Shown: piece after piece, positions 54,252-62,033 of the stretch
How positions within the stretch are numbered: position 1 is the stretch's first letter
How the letters are laid out: each line of letters starts with the position of its first letter
NCBI GenBank assembly: GCA_002709235.1
Contig: PAQI01000024.1
Coordinates: 83,581 to 147,580, forward strand
Reading direction: 5' to 3'
Length of the DNA: 64,000 bases
Source of the DNA: Hirschia sp.
Lineage (GTDB): Bacteria > Pseudomonadota > Alphaproteobacteria > Caulobacterales > Hyphomonadaceae
Notes under the pieces: generated by a model
The model's database searches: none
Told to the model about the DNA's origin: nothing
Seen by the model: the letters and a program-made list of their open reading frames with translations, nothing else
Made by a program: the position numbers and the translations under genes

Positions 54252-54685
54252 CAGCTGAGCCGTGAAAGATTAGGGTCCCACAATGCCGCCGAAATCAGCA
54301 ATGCAGACGCCAGTTTGACAGCGATCAACAAGATAGCCGCACCTGCTTCATCATTTTCAATGCGACGCGGCAGGTCTCGCAGAAGCAGATCAACAAACCG
54401 GAATGCCAATATCTGGATAAGAAGCGACACAACGCCCCAGATCAGAAGATCGGTGAGTGAAACAGACGATGCCAGACAAGACGCCATGGGGATCGCCAGT
54501 CCGATAATCACCCCGGCCAGCGCCAGACCGGCGGAGGAATTTCCCGCGCGCAGAAGCTCCAGCTCTTTTTGAGGCGTCAGGGCGATATACAGGACGCAAC
54601 CAGCAATCAGGAGCGCGCCCGCAGCGCCGGTATAGATAAGAAATGCCGGAAAACCCGCCACAAAGGACTCTACCGCAGCGTTCAT
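54251..54685 (-). CDS. DUF350 membrane protein
   Basis: 144 residues, four transmembrane helices, in the DUF350 pattern (LYIALTPQKELELLRAGNSSAGLALAGVIIGLAIPM). DUF350 proteins are often found in envelope-stress or phage-shock gene sets. Stop overlaps the protease start by one base, so they are coupled. The 203-base gap upstream holds no further gene that I see. Confidence 0.83.
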   Translation of the reverse strand: MNAAVESFVAGFPAFLIYTGAAGALLIAGCVLYIALTPQKELELLRAGNSSAGLALAGVIIGLAIPMASCLASSVSLTDLLIWGVVSLLIQILAFRFVDLLLRDLPRRIENDEAGAAILLIAVKLASALLISAALWDPNLSRLS

Positions 54686-54888
54686 TCCGACCCCTTTTAT
54701 ACAATACTCACGCTTTGAACCGGGTCACGACCGCACCCGAAAGTGGACGTACTCAACAGGCCTGATGTGTTCAGGTCAAGGCGCTGACCGCAGCAAAATG
54801 TGAACTTGAGTCAAGATTACGGCGAACTGCGGGTCGATGATGAATTCAGCATAGCCTGACCTCGACGAAGCAAGCCGAATGCTGTTGA

Positions 54889-55305
54889 TCAAAAACCCAT
54901 TGCAGCCAGAACCGCTGCTGCGGCTGCCATGAGGGTCATAATAAGGGTCAGCGATACAGCCACCACACGCTTGCCCTTACGATTTTCTCTCACTCCAGTG
55001 ACACGAGGCCCTTTTCGAGGTGCCAGTGTCCAGACATTCGTGAGAAAACCCAAGGCTGTCAGCAGGCTGACAACCATTGCAGCTATGGCTCCGCCAAAAA
55101 TTGCACAAACCGCGGCTCCTCCCAACAGGATGGCCTGGAATGATGCTGCGACCAGCAGAACGCGGCGCAATTGCCGGTCAGCACGGTTATAGTCAAGCCC
55201 ATCAAAGGCAACATTGGCCACGATCACAGCAACCGTCCAACCTGAAGCAGCTGCGCCCCCTGCAAGCGCTGCACTCATGCCCTGGAAGAAACCGGAAATA
55301 TCCAT
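54889..55305 (-). CDS. Hypothetical membrane protein
   Basis: 138 residues, four hydrophobic helices (ASGWTVAVIVANVAFDGL; AILLGGAAVCAIFGGAIAAMVVSLLTALGFL; AVSLTLIMTLMAAAAAVLA) and a basic cytoplasmic loop (RKGPRVTGVRENRKGKR). No family recognised. Met 55305 or Met 55281 could be the start. Confidence 0.5.
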   Translation of the reverse strand: MDISGFFQGMSAALAGGAAASGWTVAVIVANVAFDGLDYNRADRQLRRVLLVAASFQAILLGGAAVCAIFGGAIAAMVVSLLTALGFLTNVWTLAPRKGPRVTGVRENRKGKRVVAVSLTLIMTLMAAAAAVLAAMGF

Positions 55306-55563
55306 GACCTGTCTTACCTTCCATTCTCAAATTCGCACCAGCCAGGATGCGCATTCCGGTCGTACACGTTTGCCTTGAACCGGTCGATCACACCTCTGCT
55401 ATGGTTTCACGGCGTTAAGGAAAACAAAACCTTTGGAAGATTCCTCGGAATTTTCTTGTTTCAAGCACGCTTGCTCAACACCTGATGCGTAGTGTCGTAG
55501 ATGAACGGTGTGGATGCAAAACAACTTTAGCGTCCCTTTCCGTGGCTTGAAACTGTCCCCAAC

Positions 55564-55580
55564 GTCGCTCGTCCAGCGAC
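55564..55580. other. Short hairpin in a 770-base gap
   Basis: GTCGCT-cgtcc-AGCGAC, 6-bp stem, in the gap between 55306 and 56075. I see no convincing gene in that gap; the only longer frame there (55508-55711) lacks a clear ribosome site and has no homologue-like features. Confidence 0.3.
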
Positions 55581-55741
55581 AAGAAAACAGGTCACGTAAT
55601 GTCCGAAGTCATGTCCCCCCGCGTTTTGATCCACGCCGTTCATTTTCCATCATCTCCATAACGTCAGTGTACGGTCCTGTCATTTCGTTGATCCACCTAT
55701 CAATGATTTGACGGAGCGGTGAGCTCAACTGTTCATTGACA

Positions 55742-55860
55742 CCTCCCTGGCAGCGTTCCTGGTTCCTCTCTTCTCCCCACCCATCCCAAGAGAACCGGTG
55801 CGCCGCTCAGGACCTCCAGGAATACACCCGGAAAGACATGTGCTTTCCGGGTGTTTTCTT
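55742..55860 (+). ncRNA. Possible small RNA ending in a strong terminator
   Basis: A rod-like fold precedes the terminator: CCTGG (55746-55750) with CCAGG (55816-55820), AGCG (55752-55755) with CGCT (55804-55807), GGTTC (55761-55765) with GAACC (55792-55796) and TCTT/AAGA inside. A TTGACA hexamer lies at 55736-55741 but no matching -10 is clear. There is no coding frame, so a terminated non-coding transcript is the simplest reading. Confidence 0.3.
55824..55860 (+). terminator. Rho-independent terminator
   Basis: 12-bp perfect stem (55824-55835 with 55843-55854), seven-base loop, followed by TTTTCTT. It terminates a plus-strand transcript for which no gene is seen within 500 bases upstream. 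Confidence 0.85.
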
Positions 55861-56075
55861 GTTTGGCGCAACCTTAACAAATTAGGTTCAATGTATTGTT
55901 TTCATTAAATAGTCCCGAAAGATCATAGGCGCATAATTTAAGAAGAAGCGTCGAACGATTAAGGTTTCGGCGATTCTTCTGCGCTTAGCTCAACAAGCTG
56001 GCCTGGATATCTTAATACCCAAAGGCTCCTGCAAATCGAGCCGCACCAGATGAGACAATACCAAGAGTTTTCGCC

Positions 56076-56435
56076 ATGCCCATAAACCCAGCAGAGACAC
56101 CAATCGCTCAACCGCTTCTTTATTCGGAAGCAATGAAACGCATCAATACAGGTGCCAGGCCGGAACCGCTGGGCAAGGACTATGCACGTGGGGTAAAGGA
56201 GCCTGCCATTCGCGTGGAGATTTCCGAAAAGGCCCAATTGGCGCAGGCTGCGATCACTGATCGACTGTCTGCTCTGAACGACACAGTGGCTGACAATCAA
56301 TCACGCCCGGAACTGGATCAGCCCCCCCGGCAGGTTGACACACAACCACAAAGACAGGTTTTCGTTCTTGAGAGTGGCGCACTGTCTTCTGACGCGGAAA
56401 CAGCTTACCGCTCAGCACAACAGGCCACCTACTAA
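56076..56435 (+). CDS. Small hypothetical protein
   Basis: 119 residues, hydrophilic, no signal peptide or transmembrane segment. Central helix (VEISEKAQLAQAAITDRLSALNDTV), then a Pro/Gln-rich disordered part. No family recognised. Normal base composition. Followed by a terminator at 56573-56605. Confidence 0.5.
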   Translation: MPINPAETPIAQPLLYSEAMKRINTGARPEPLGKDYARGVKEPAIRVEISEKAQLAQAAITDRLSALNDTVADNQSRPELDQPPRQVDTQPQRQVFVLESGALSSDAETAYRSAQQATY

Positions 56436-56572
56436 TCATCACGGCCTCGACAGATTACGGTGATTTAATCCCTAAAAGAGGTATAAATCACAATTCGCCG
56501 CAATCCATTCACTTTTCATACACCATTAGGGTGCTATGACTTTAACGCAGTAGAGTATGTGTAGATTGAGAG

Positions 56573-56605
56573 CGGCGGGGAAGTCCTGAATGGATGTCTC
56601 CGCCG
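56573..56605 (+). terminator. Hairpin terminator after small hypothetical gene
   Basis: CGGCGGGGA pairs with TCTCCGCCG (nine positions, one G-T) around a 15-base loop; T-rich TTTCTGTTTC follows. Lies between the hypothetical gene and convergent yciI. Confidence 0.6.
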
Positions 56606-56621
56606 TTTCTGTTTCCTGCCG

Positions 56622-56915
56622 CTATTTGGGCGGATTGATCGCCCAGCGATATGCCCTGACATCACATGACGCAAAAAGACCCGCTTTTGCATAAGGGTCA
56701 TTTTCCGCTATCGCGCGCGCTTCGTGGATATCGTCCACTTCAACCACGATCATGGATCCGGCGGATGTTTCGCCATCTTCCTGCAACATCATGCCTGCAA
56801 GCTTCACCTTGTCGCCAACACGACGCAGATATTCCAGGTGAGCAGGACGAGTTTCAGCGCGGATAGCCGGACCATCTGGCCGACGGTCCATGGCGTGTAT
56901 GACAAAATACGGCAT
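56622..56915 (-). CDS. YciI-like protein
   Basis: 97 residues of the YCII family: MPYFVIHAMDRRPDGPAIRAETRPAHLEYLRR, GAMMLQEDGETSAGSMIVVEVDD-like centre, and NDPYAKAGLFASCDVRAYRW. His/Asp pair typical of the dimeric alpha-beta barrel. ATG 56915 used rather than an upstream TTG. Downstream of gpsA, the usual alphaproteobacterial order. Confidence 0.85.
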   Translation of the reverse strand: MPYFVIHAMDRRPDGPAIRAETRPAHLEYLRRVGDKVKLAGMMLQEDGETSAGSMIVVEVDDIHEARAIAENDPYAKAGLFASCDVRAYRWAINPPK

Positions 56916-56927
56916 GATCAATTGCTC

Positions 56928-57926
56928 TTAGAATTCGGAACGGAATGGACGGTTTAAAAGCGCATCTACAGCTTCGGTCAAGGTGGCTTGTCCGCCAAGC
57001 ACTGCCGCGACCCCCTCACAGATCGGCATATCGACATCAAATCGTGAAGCTAACGACACCACGCCCGGCGCACTTGCCACACCCTCGGTGACCGACTGGC
57101 GCTCGGCGAGAATATCAGCTGCAATCCTTCCCTGCCCCAGCGCGTATCCAAAACTCATGTTCCGCGACTGCATCGAAGAGCATGTGAGGACCAGATCACC
57201 AAGACCACACAATCCCATCAGGGTTTCCTGCCTGGCACCCATGGCCACGGCCAGTCGAGTCATTTCCGCAAAGCCGCGAGAGATCAGGGCGGCATGAGCG
57301 GAACGACCCAATCCCATGCCTTCAACTGCACCACAGGCAATCGCCAGGACATTCTTCACCGCACCGCCAATTTCCGCCCCGATGACATCCGGTGCAAAAT
57401 AAGGACGAAACTCCGGGCGCCCGATCGCATTCACCCAGGCCTCGCCTTCATCTGTGGAATGTGAGGCCAGCGTCACCGCCGTGGGGAGCCCATGTGCCAC
57501 ATCAATCGCGAATGACGGACCAGACAGAACCGACCCTCTGGCTTCTGGCATGCATTCGGAGAGTACCTCACTCATCAATTTAAGTGTTCCGGCCTCAACT
57601 CCCTTGGAACACAACAATATCGACGCATCCTTCTTCACTATGGGTGCAAGTGATTCCATTGCAGCGCGCGCAAACTGAGCTGGCGTCACCATCATAATCG
57701 CATCGCATTCAGCCAGATCCTCCAGTCGATCGGTCGCCGAAATGGGCGGCATCGTGACTTCGGGAAAATACCTTGGGTTGCCCTCGCCCCGCGAAAGCTT
57801 GCGGGCGACATCAGCTTCACGCGCCCAGATTTTCACTTTGCGACCCGCACGATGAGCATTCAGTGCCAGTGCCGTTCCCCAGGCTCCCGCGCCGATTACG
57901 GCGATAGATTCAAATCGAACTGTCAT
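56928..57926 (-). CDS. gpsA: Glycerol-3-phosphate dehydrogenase [NAD(P)+]
   Basis: Makes sn-glycerol 3-phosphate for phospholipid synthesis. 332 residues: NAD motif GAGAWGTALA at 12-21, LCSKGVE, SGPSFAIDVAHGLPTAV, IGAEIGGAVKNVLAIACG with the catalytic Lys, and GLGDLVLTC. Genes usually next to it (tsaD) lie about 1 kb upstream, beyond an inserted tetR and a small gene. Confidence 0.95.
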   Translation of the reverse strand: MTVRFESIAVIGAGAWGTALALNAHRAGRKVKIWAREADVARKLSRGEGNPRYFPEVTMPPISATDRLEDLAECDAIMMVTPAQFARAAMESLAPIVKKDASILLCSKGVEAGTLKLMSEVLSECMPEARGSVLSGPSFAIDVAHGLPTAVTLASHSTDEGEAWVNAIGRPEFRPYFAPDVIGAEIGGAVKNVLAIACGAVEGMGLGRSAHAALISRGFAEMTRLAVAMGARQETLMGLCGLGDLVLTCSSMQSRNMSFGYALGQGRIAADILAERQSVTEGVASAPGVVSLASRFDVDMPICEGVAAVLGGQATLTEAVDALLNRPFRSEF

Positions 57927-57952
57927 CGCTATCCATTGAAAAAACTATTGAT

Positions 57953-57961
57953 TGTTCAGCG
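57953..57961. promoter_or_regulatory. TetR half-site before tetR gene
   Basis: TGTTCAGCG, 22 bases before the TetR start codon, matches (one base off) the right arm TGTTCAGTG of the dyad at 58649-58676. The left half here is degenerate. Suggests that the TetR protein controls its own gene. Confidence 0.4.
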
Positions 57962-57982
57962 TTCCATACTAAAGCTTGCGCC

Positions 57983-58573
57983 ATGTCAGAGAAACAAGAC
58001 ACCCGCGATACCATACTCGACGCCGCCATGAAGCGTTTTCTTCACTATGGTTACGCCAAAACGACAATGTCGGAAATCGCAACTGATTGCGACATGTCAG
58101 CTGGAAATATCTATCGCTTCTTCCCGTCCAAGCTGGATATCGCTGAAGCTATGGCGCGGCGCTTTCAGGCCACGATCAATCAGGAATTTGCTGCCATAGC
58201 CCGTGATGGCAACAGGTCAGCGAGTGAGAGGCTGAAAGCCATCTTCAATTATGAGATGGAACGAATTTTTTCTCAAATCCAGGATAATATCAATGTGGTC
58301 GCCGTTGTCAGGATCATGACAGACGAACGCCCGCAGTTCATGGAAGAAGGCTTCGCACAACAGCGGATGCATATATCGGCAATCCTGAAAGATGGCTCAA
58401 AATCTGGTGAATTCGTGGAAATGGCGGACCCGCTAAGAACAGCTGAAGCGATACAGTTTGCCATGACAAGCTTTACCTCGCCGGAAATGATGCGTGAATC
58501 TTCATTTGAAGTCCTTCAGCGCAATCTGGACACGACTCTCGAGCTTCTGCTCAATGGCCTGTACAACCGCTAA
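57983..58573 (+). CDS. TetR-family regulator
   Basis: 196 residues. N-terminal HTH: TRDTILDAAMKRFLHYGYAKTTMSEIATDCDMSAGNIYRFFPSKLDIAEAM, a strong TetR match. The C-terminal ligand domain (residues 75-196) is of unknown specificity. Located between gpsA and the 44-residue membrane protein; shared motifs upstream of both suggest that the two genes form one regulatory unit. Confidence 0.88.
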   Translation: MSEKQDTRDTILDAAMKRFLHYGYAKTTMSEIATDCDMSAGNIYRFFPSKLDIAEAMARRFQATINQEFAAIARDGNRSASERLKAIFNYEMERIFSQIQDNINVVAVVRIMTDERPQFMEEGFAQQRMHISAILKDGSKSGEFVEMADPLRTAEAIQFAMTSFTSPEMMRESSFEVLQRNLDTTLELLLNGLYNR

Positions 58574-58648
58574 GCCGCTTCAATTACCTTAAAATTCCCG
58601 CGTGTCATTCTTTGGTTAGAATACCAAATCTGGCCTGTGACAATTTAT

Positions 58649-58676
58649 CACTGAACATTATGCTTATTGTTCAGTG
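58649..58676. promoter_or_regulatory. Operator-like 9-bp dyad before the 44-residue gene
   Basis: CACTGAACA, ten bases, TGTTCAGTG: a perfect inverted repeat 109 bases before the small membrane-protein gene and 76 bases after the tetR stop. A third TGTTCA lies at 58683-58688. Its size and symmetry fit a TetR operator. Confidence 0.6.
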
Positions 58677-58784
58677 TTTAATGTTCACATTTCGTGTATA
58701 GTGGGTGTCATTGGATCGGAGATGTAAATTCTGACTTCTCCAAAACACCTCACCGCCCCAAGGGGCACTGCTAGGAGCACGAAC

Positions 58785-58919
58785 ATGACTTTCAAGAATA
58801 TTCTGGAGACAGATACAGGTCGCGGTATCGCTGGCGCAGCACTTACTTTTCCCATGCTCGGGATCGCGCTTACAGTTATGGCCATCATTCTGGAATTTGC
58901 CACGCGCCCGACACTCTAG
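58785..58919 (+). CDS. 44-residue single-pass membrane protein
   Basis: MTFKNILETD, then a hydrophobic helix about residues 16-39 (GAALTFPMLGIALTVMAIILEF), and an end of ATRPTL. AGGAG lies eight bases upstream of the ATG. A TetR operator-like dyad lies upstream and a terminator downstream, so this is a proper transcription unit. No homologue is known to me. Confidence 0.7.
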   Translation: MTFKNILETDTGRGIAGAALTFPMLGIALTVMAIILEFATRPTL

Positions 58920-58944
58920 AACGTCACGCGCATCTACAAGCCCC

Positions 58945-58974
58945 GAAGGGCGCTCAGGCTTTAGCGCCCTTCTT
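58945..58974. terminator. Bidirectional terminator of small gene and tsaD
   Basis: GAAGGGCGCT, eight-base loop, AGCGCCCTTC: a perfect 10-bp stem that overlaps the last codons of tsaD. It serves the convergent small membrane-protein gene and tsaD. Confidence 0.7.
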
Positions 58975-60051
58975 GCCTGAACCGTAAACCGGCGAGGCGT
59001 TAGCAGAGCTGTGATCGAGCGGCCACCTGGCCCGGGCAGGCGTATCCAATACGTCGCTCATGCCTGCTGTCAGTCGCTCTGCGCCCGCCAGCGCAATCAT
59101 CGCAGCATTGTCCGTACACCACTTCATGGGTGGAACATTGAATTGAAATCCGGCAGCTTTCGCAGCCTCTTCCAGGCATGACCTGATTGTCTGATTGGCC
59201 GCCACTCCGCCTGCCACAACGAAACGGCGTGATTGATCAGCGCCCTGTTCAGCCATCATAGCCATGGCCCTGGATGCGCGTTGGCTGAGAATATCCGCCA
59301 CGGCCATCTGGAAGCTCGCGCATATATCGCTAACACGTTGATCGGTGAGCGGCTCCGCCTGAGCTGCGCGCAGAACAGCGGTTTTCAAGCCCGCAAAGGA
59401 CATGTCCAGCGTATCTGGTCGATTCATCAGGGGACGCGGCAATGTTACTGCCTTCGAATCCCCCTTTGCCGCAGCGCGTTCGACCGCCGGACCGCCTGGA
59501 AACCCAAGCCCCAGCAATTTCGCTGTCTTGTCGAATGCTTCGCCCACAGCATCGTCGATCGTCGACCCCAACCGGCTGTACTGTCCCAGTCCATCTACGC
59601 GCAAAAACTGGCAATGACCGCCCGAAACCAGCAAGAGCAGATATGGAAATCCAACAACTTCTGACAATCTTGGTGAGAGCGCGTGCCCTTCAAGATGGTT
59701 TGCCGCAATGAAGGGTAAGTCATGCGCCGCCGCAATGGCCTTGCCCGTCATCAACCCGACCATTACGCCACCGATCAAACCTGGTCCGGCCGTAGCTGCG
59801 ACACCATCGAGATCGGACCAGACAAGACCTGCGTCCGCCATGACCCGCCTGATCAGAAGGTCGACCTTTTCGACATGCGCCCGCGCAGCGATCTCGGGAA
59901 CGACACCGCCAAATTCGGAATGTTCGGCAATCTGGCTCGCCACCTGCTCGGCCAATACTGTACATTCGCCATTCGCGGAGCGGCGAATGAGCGCGGCGGC
60001 GGTTTCGTCGCAGCTGGTTTCGATACCGAGTATGGTGACTGTGTCTTGCAT
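58954..60051 (-). CDS. tsaD: tRNA threonylcarbamoyladenosine synthesis protein TsaD
   Basis: Transfers the threonylcarbamoyl group to A37 of ANN-decoding tRNAs. 365 residues: [16 protein letters not shown] start, [15 protein letters not shown], metal motif HLEGHALSP (H-x3-H), [41 protein letters not shown]. Met 60051 (or adjacent 60054) fits the family N-terminus. Divergent from hemC. Confidence 0.95.
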   Translation of the reverse strand: MQDTVTILGIETSCDETAAALIRRSANGECTVLAEQVASQIAEHSEFGGVVPEIAARAHVEKVDLLIRRVMADAGLVWSDLDGVAATAGPGLIGGVMVGLMTGKAIAAAHDLPFIAANHLEGHALSPRLSEVVGFPYLLLLVSGGHCQFLRVDGLGQYSRLGSTIDDAVGEAFDKTAKLLGLGFPGGPAVERAAAKGDSKAVTLPRPLMNRPDTLDMSFAGLKTAVLRAAQAEPLTDQRVSDICASFQMAVADILSQRASRAMAMMAEQGADQSRRFVVAGGVAANQTIRSCLEEAAKAAGFQFNVPPMKWCTDNAAMIALAGAERLTAGMSDVLDTPARARWPLDHSSANASPVYGSGKKGAKA

Positions 60052-60297
60052 CATGGCCAGCGCGCTTGTACCTCCCAGTGAAGCAAAGGCCAAGCGCTGG
60101 ACGACATACTGTAGTCCATGAGACGAACACAACTTGCACGAGCTGGCAAAACAGGTCACCTCTCAACGAGATGCATCGGGACGAAACGCGTGTCGAGAAC
60201 CAATTCTGAACCCAAGACCAATACCCGCACGCAAACCGGCGTAACCACGCGCAAATCTGCGTCGCGCAAGTCACGCACGACCAAGGCCCGCAAGGTC

Positions 60298-61248
60298 ATG
60301 CGCCCCAAACCCCATATCGTGAAAGTCGGCACACGCGGTTCTCCACTGGCACTGGCGCAGGCGGAGACCTTTTCCCGTTTGCTGGAAAGTGTCTCCGGCG
60401 GTTTGATCTATTGTGAAATCGAAACCTACAAGACTCAAGGCGACCAAATCCAGGACCGCCGCCTGCAGGATGCCGGCGGCAAAGGGCTCTTCACGCGAGA
60501 ACTGGATATTGTCCAGCAGACCAGTGAAGTCGATGTCTGCGTTCATTCTCTCAAGGATGTTCCTAATGAGCTCGCTGAAGGTCTTGTCATTGGCTGCTAT
60601 CTGGAACGCGAGGACCCGCGCGACGCATTGATCGGCCCCTACTCTGCGCTGCGTGATCTGCCTCCGGGAGCCCGCTTGGGCACAGCCAGCTTGCGCCGTG
60701 CATCTCAGGCATTGTATATTCGCCCTGACCTCGAGATCGTCATGTTTCGCGGATCCGTCCAGACCCGACTAAAAAAGCTTCAGGATGGACTGGCCGACGC
60801 GACATTGCTCGCAGCAGCCGGCCTGAACCGGCTGGGTATGACCAACCAGGCCGCAGGCTTCATCCCCGTCACCGACATGATACCCGCTGTAGGTCAGGGT
60901 ATAGTCTGCGCAACGATCCGCGCAGACGCGCCTGACTGGCTGAAAACGGCCTGCACCGCGATTGACGACAATGCCGCCAGATTGGCTGCAACGGCGGAAC
61001 GTGCCTTTCTCAAACGGCTGGATGGGTCCTGTCGTACGCCGATTGCAGGCCATTTCTGTCTCACAGACACTGGTGCACACATGGTCGGGGAAGTCCTCGC
61101 CGATGATGGATCCACCCGCTGGTGGGCCGAGGGCGTCCTGGACAGAACACCATCCGAACTGGATGCGGCAGAGCTGGGCCTGTGGGTTGCCGAAGATATC
61201 GCTGAAGCCCGCAACCGCAAACCGGAGGGAAAGGAACCAACGCCATGA
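60298..61248 (+). CDS. hemC: Hydroxymethylbilane synthase (porphobilinogen deaminase)
   Basis: Polymerises four porphobilinogens to hydroxymethylbilane. 316 residues from Met 60298; the frame is open about 60 Lys/Arg-rich residues further up, and a GTG at 60190 is also possible. KVGTRGSPLALAQAE, TQGDQIQDRRL, HSLKDVPNEL, GTASLRRASQAL, GQGIVCATIR and dipyrromethane Cys245 in DGSCRTPI all match. Its stop overlaps the hemD start (ATGA). Confidence 0.94.
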   Translation: MRPKPHIVKVGTRGSPLALAQAETFSRLLESVSGGLIYCEIETYKTQGDQIQDRRLQDAGGKGLFTRELDIVQQTSEVDVCVHSLKDVPNELAEGLVIGCYLEREDPRDALIGPYSALRDLPPGARLGTASLRRASQALYIRPDLEIVMFRGSVQTRLKKLQDGLADATLLAAAGLNRLGMTNQAAGFIPVTDMIPAVGQGIVCATIRADAPDWLKTACTAIDDNAARLAATAERAFLKRLDGSCRTPIAGHFCLTDTGAHMVGEVLADDGSTRWWAEGVLDRTPSELDAAELGLWVAEDIAEARNRKPEGKEPTP

Positions 61249-61976
61249 CCACCTCCCGCCGAGTCCTTGTTACGCGCGCCATGCCGGGCGCCAATGCAAC
61301 GGCAGGTCGATTGAAGGAAGCGGGCCTGTCTCCCGTTGTACTGCCACTGCTTCAGCTTCGTCCGCTGCATATTTCCGAATCCCAGGCGAATACCCTGTCC
61401 GATTTCGAGGCTGATCTGATATTTACCAGCGCAAATGGCATACGTTTCGCGCCCGGTGATCTGGCAGGTCGTGCCCAACGCGTCTGGTGTGCGGGAGATG
61501 CAACCGCTGAAGCCGCGCGTAATGCCGGCTATGACAATGTAATCAGTGCCCATGGTACAGCCCGGGACCTGATAGAGCTCATTCAAAACGAATGTGACCC
61601 GAGACTGGTGTCGTTCATCCACCTTGGACACTCCCATCCACGTGGACACATTGTGGAAACGCTGGATGGATTGGGATTTCAGGCAGAGCACATCCCTATC
61701 TATGGTGCCCAACCAACACCCAGATATGCATCCCGGCTTGGAAACGAGATTGAAGGGAAATCTGCTATAGATGTCGTGATGATCCATTCTCCTGCAGCCG
61801 GACAACGATTTGCCGACCTCTGGAAGGAGAACGATTTGTCGCAGATTGTGACCGGCCTGATTGCCACAATCTCGGAAGCTGCAGCCGAACCATTGCGTCC
61901 GTTTGCAGGTCGGCGCATCAAGGTAGCAGAACGCCCGAACGAAACTGCGCTGATTGGCCTGATCCAGACGGGTTGA
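61245..61976 (+). CDS. hemD: Uroporphyrinogen-III synthase
   Basis: Closes and inverts ring D to make uroporphyrinogen III. 243 residues with the family layout: VLVTRAMPGANATAGRLKEAGL, LIFTSANGIRFA, and GLIATISEAAAEPLRPFAGRRIKVAERPN near the end. The family is poorly conserved, and position right after hemC supports the call. Confidence 0.88.
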   Translation: MTTSRRVLVTRAMPGANATAGRLKEAGLSPVVLPLLQLRPLHISESQANTLSDFEADLIFTSANGIRFAPGDLAGRAQRVWCAGDATAEAARNAGYDNVISAHGTARDLIELIQNECDPRLVSFIHLGHSHPRGHIVETLDGLGFQAEHIPIYGAQPTPRYASRLGNEIEGKSAIDVVMIHSPAAGQRFADLWKENDLSQIVTGLIATISEAAAEPLRPFAGRRIKVAERPNETALIGLIQTG

Positions 61977-62033
61977 GCCGACAGGACTCCGTCCTCTATG
62001 CTGTGTTGAATTAGACATTCCGGAACCGCCGAC

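Noticed and set aside
55508-55711. 67-residue frame in the 55.3-56.1 kb gap
   Set aside because: No clear ribosome site, basic random-like composition, no recognisable motif.
60118-60297. 60-residue basic N-terminal extension of HemC
   Set aside because: Not part of the family; KPHIVKVGTRGSPLA begins at Met 60298. A GTG at 60190 cannot be excluded.
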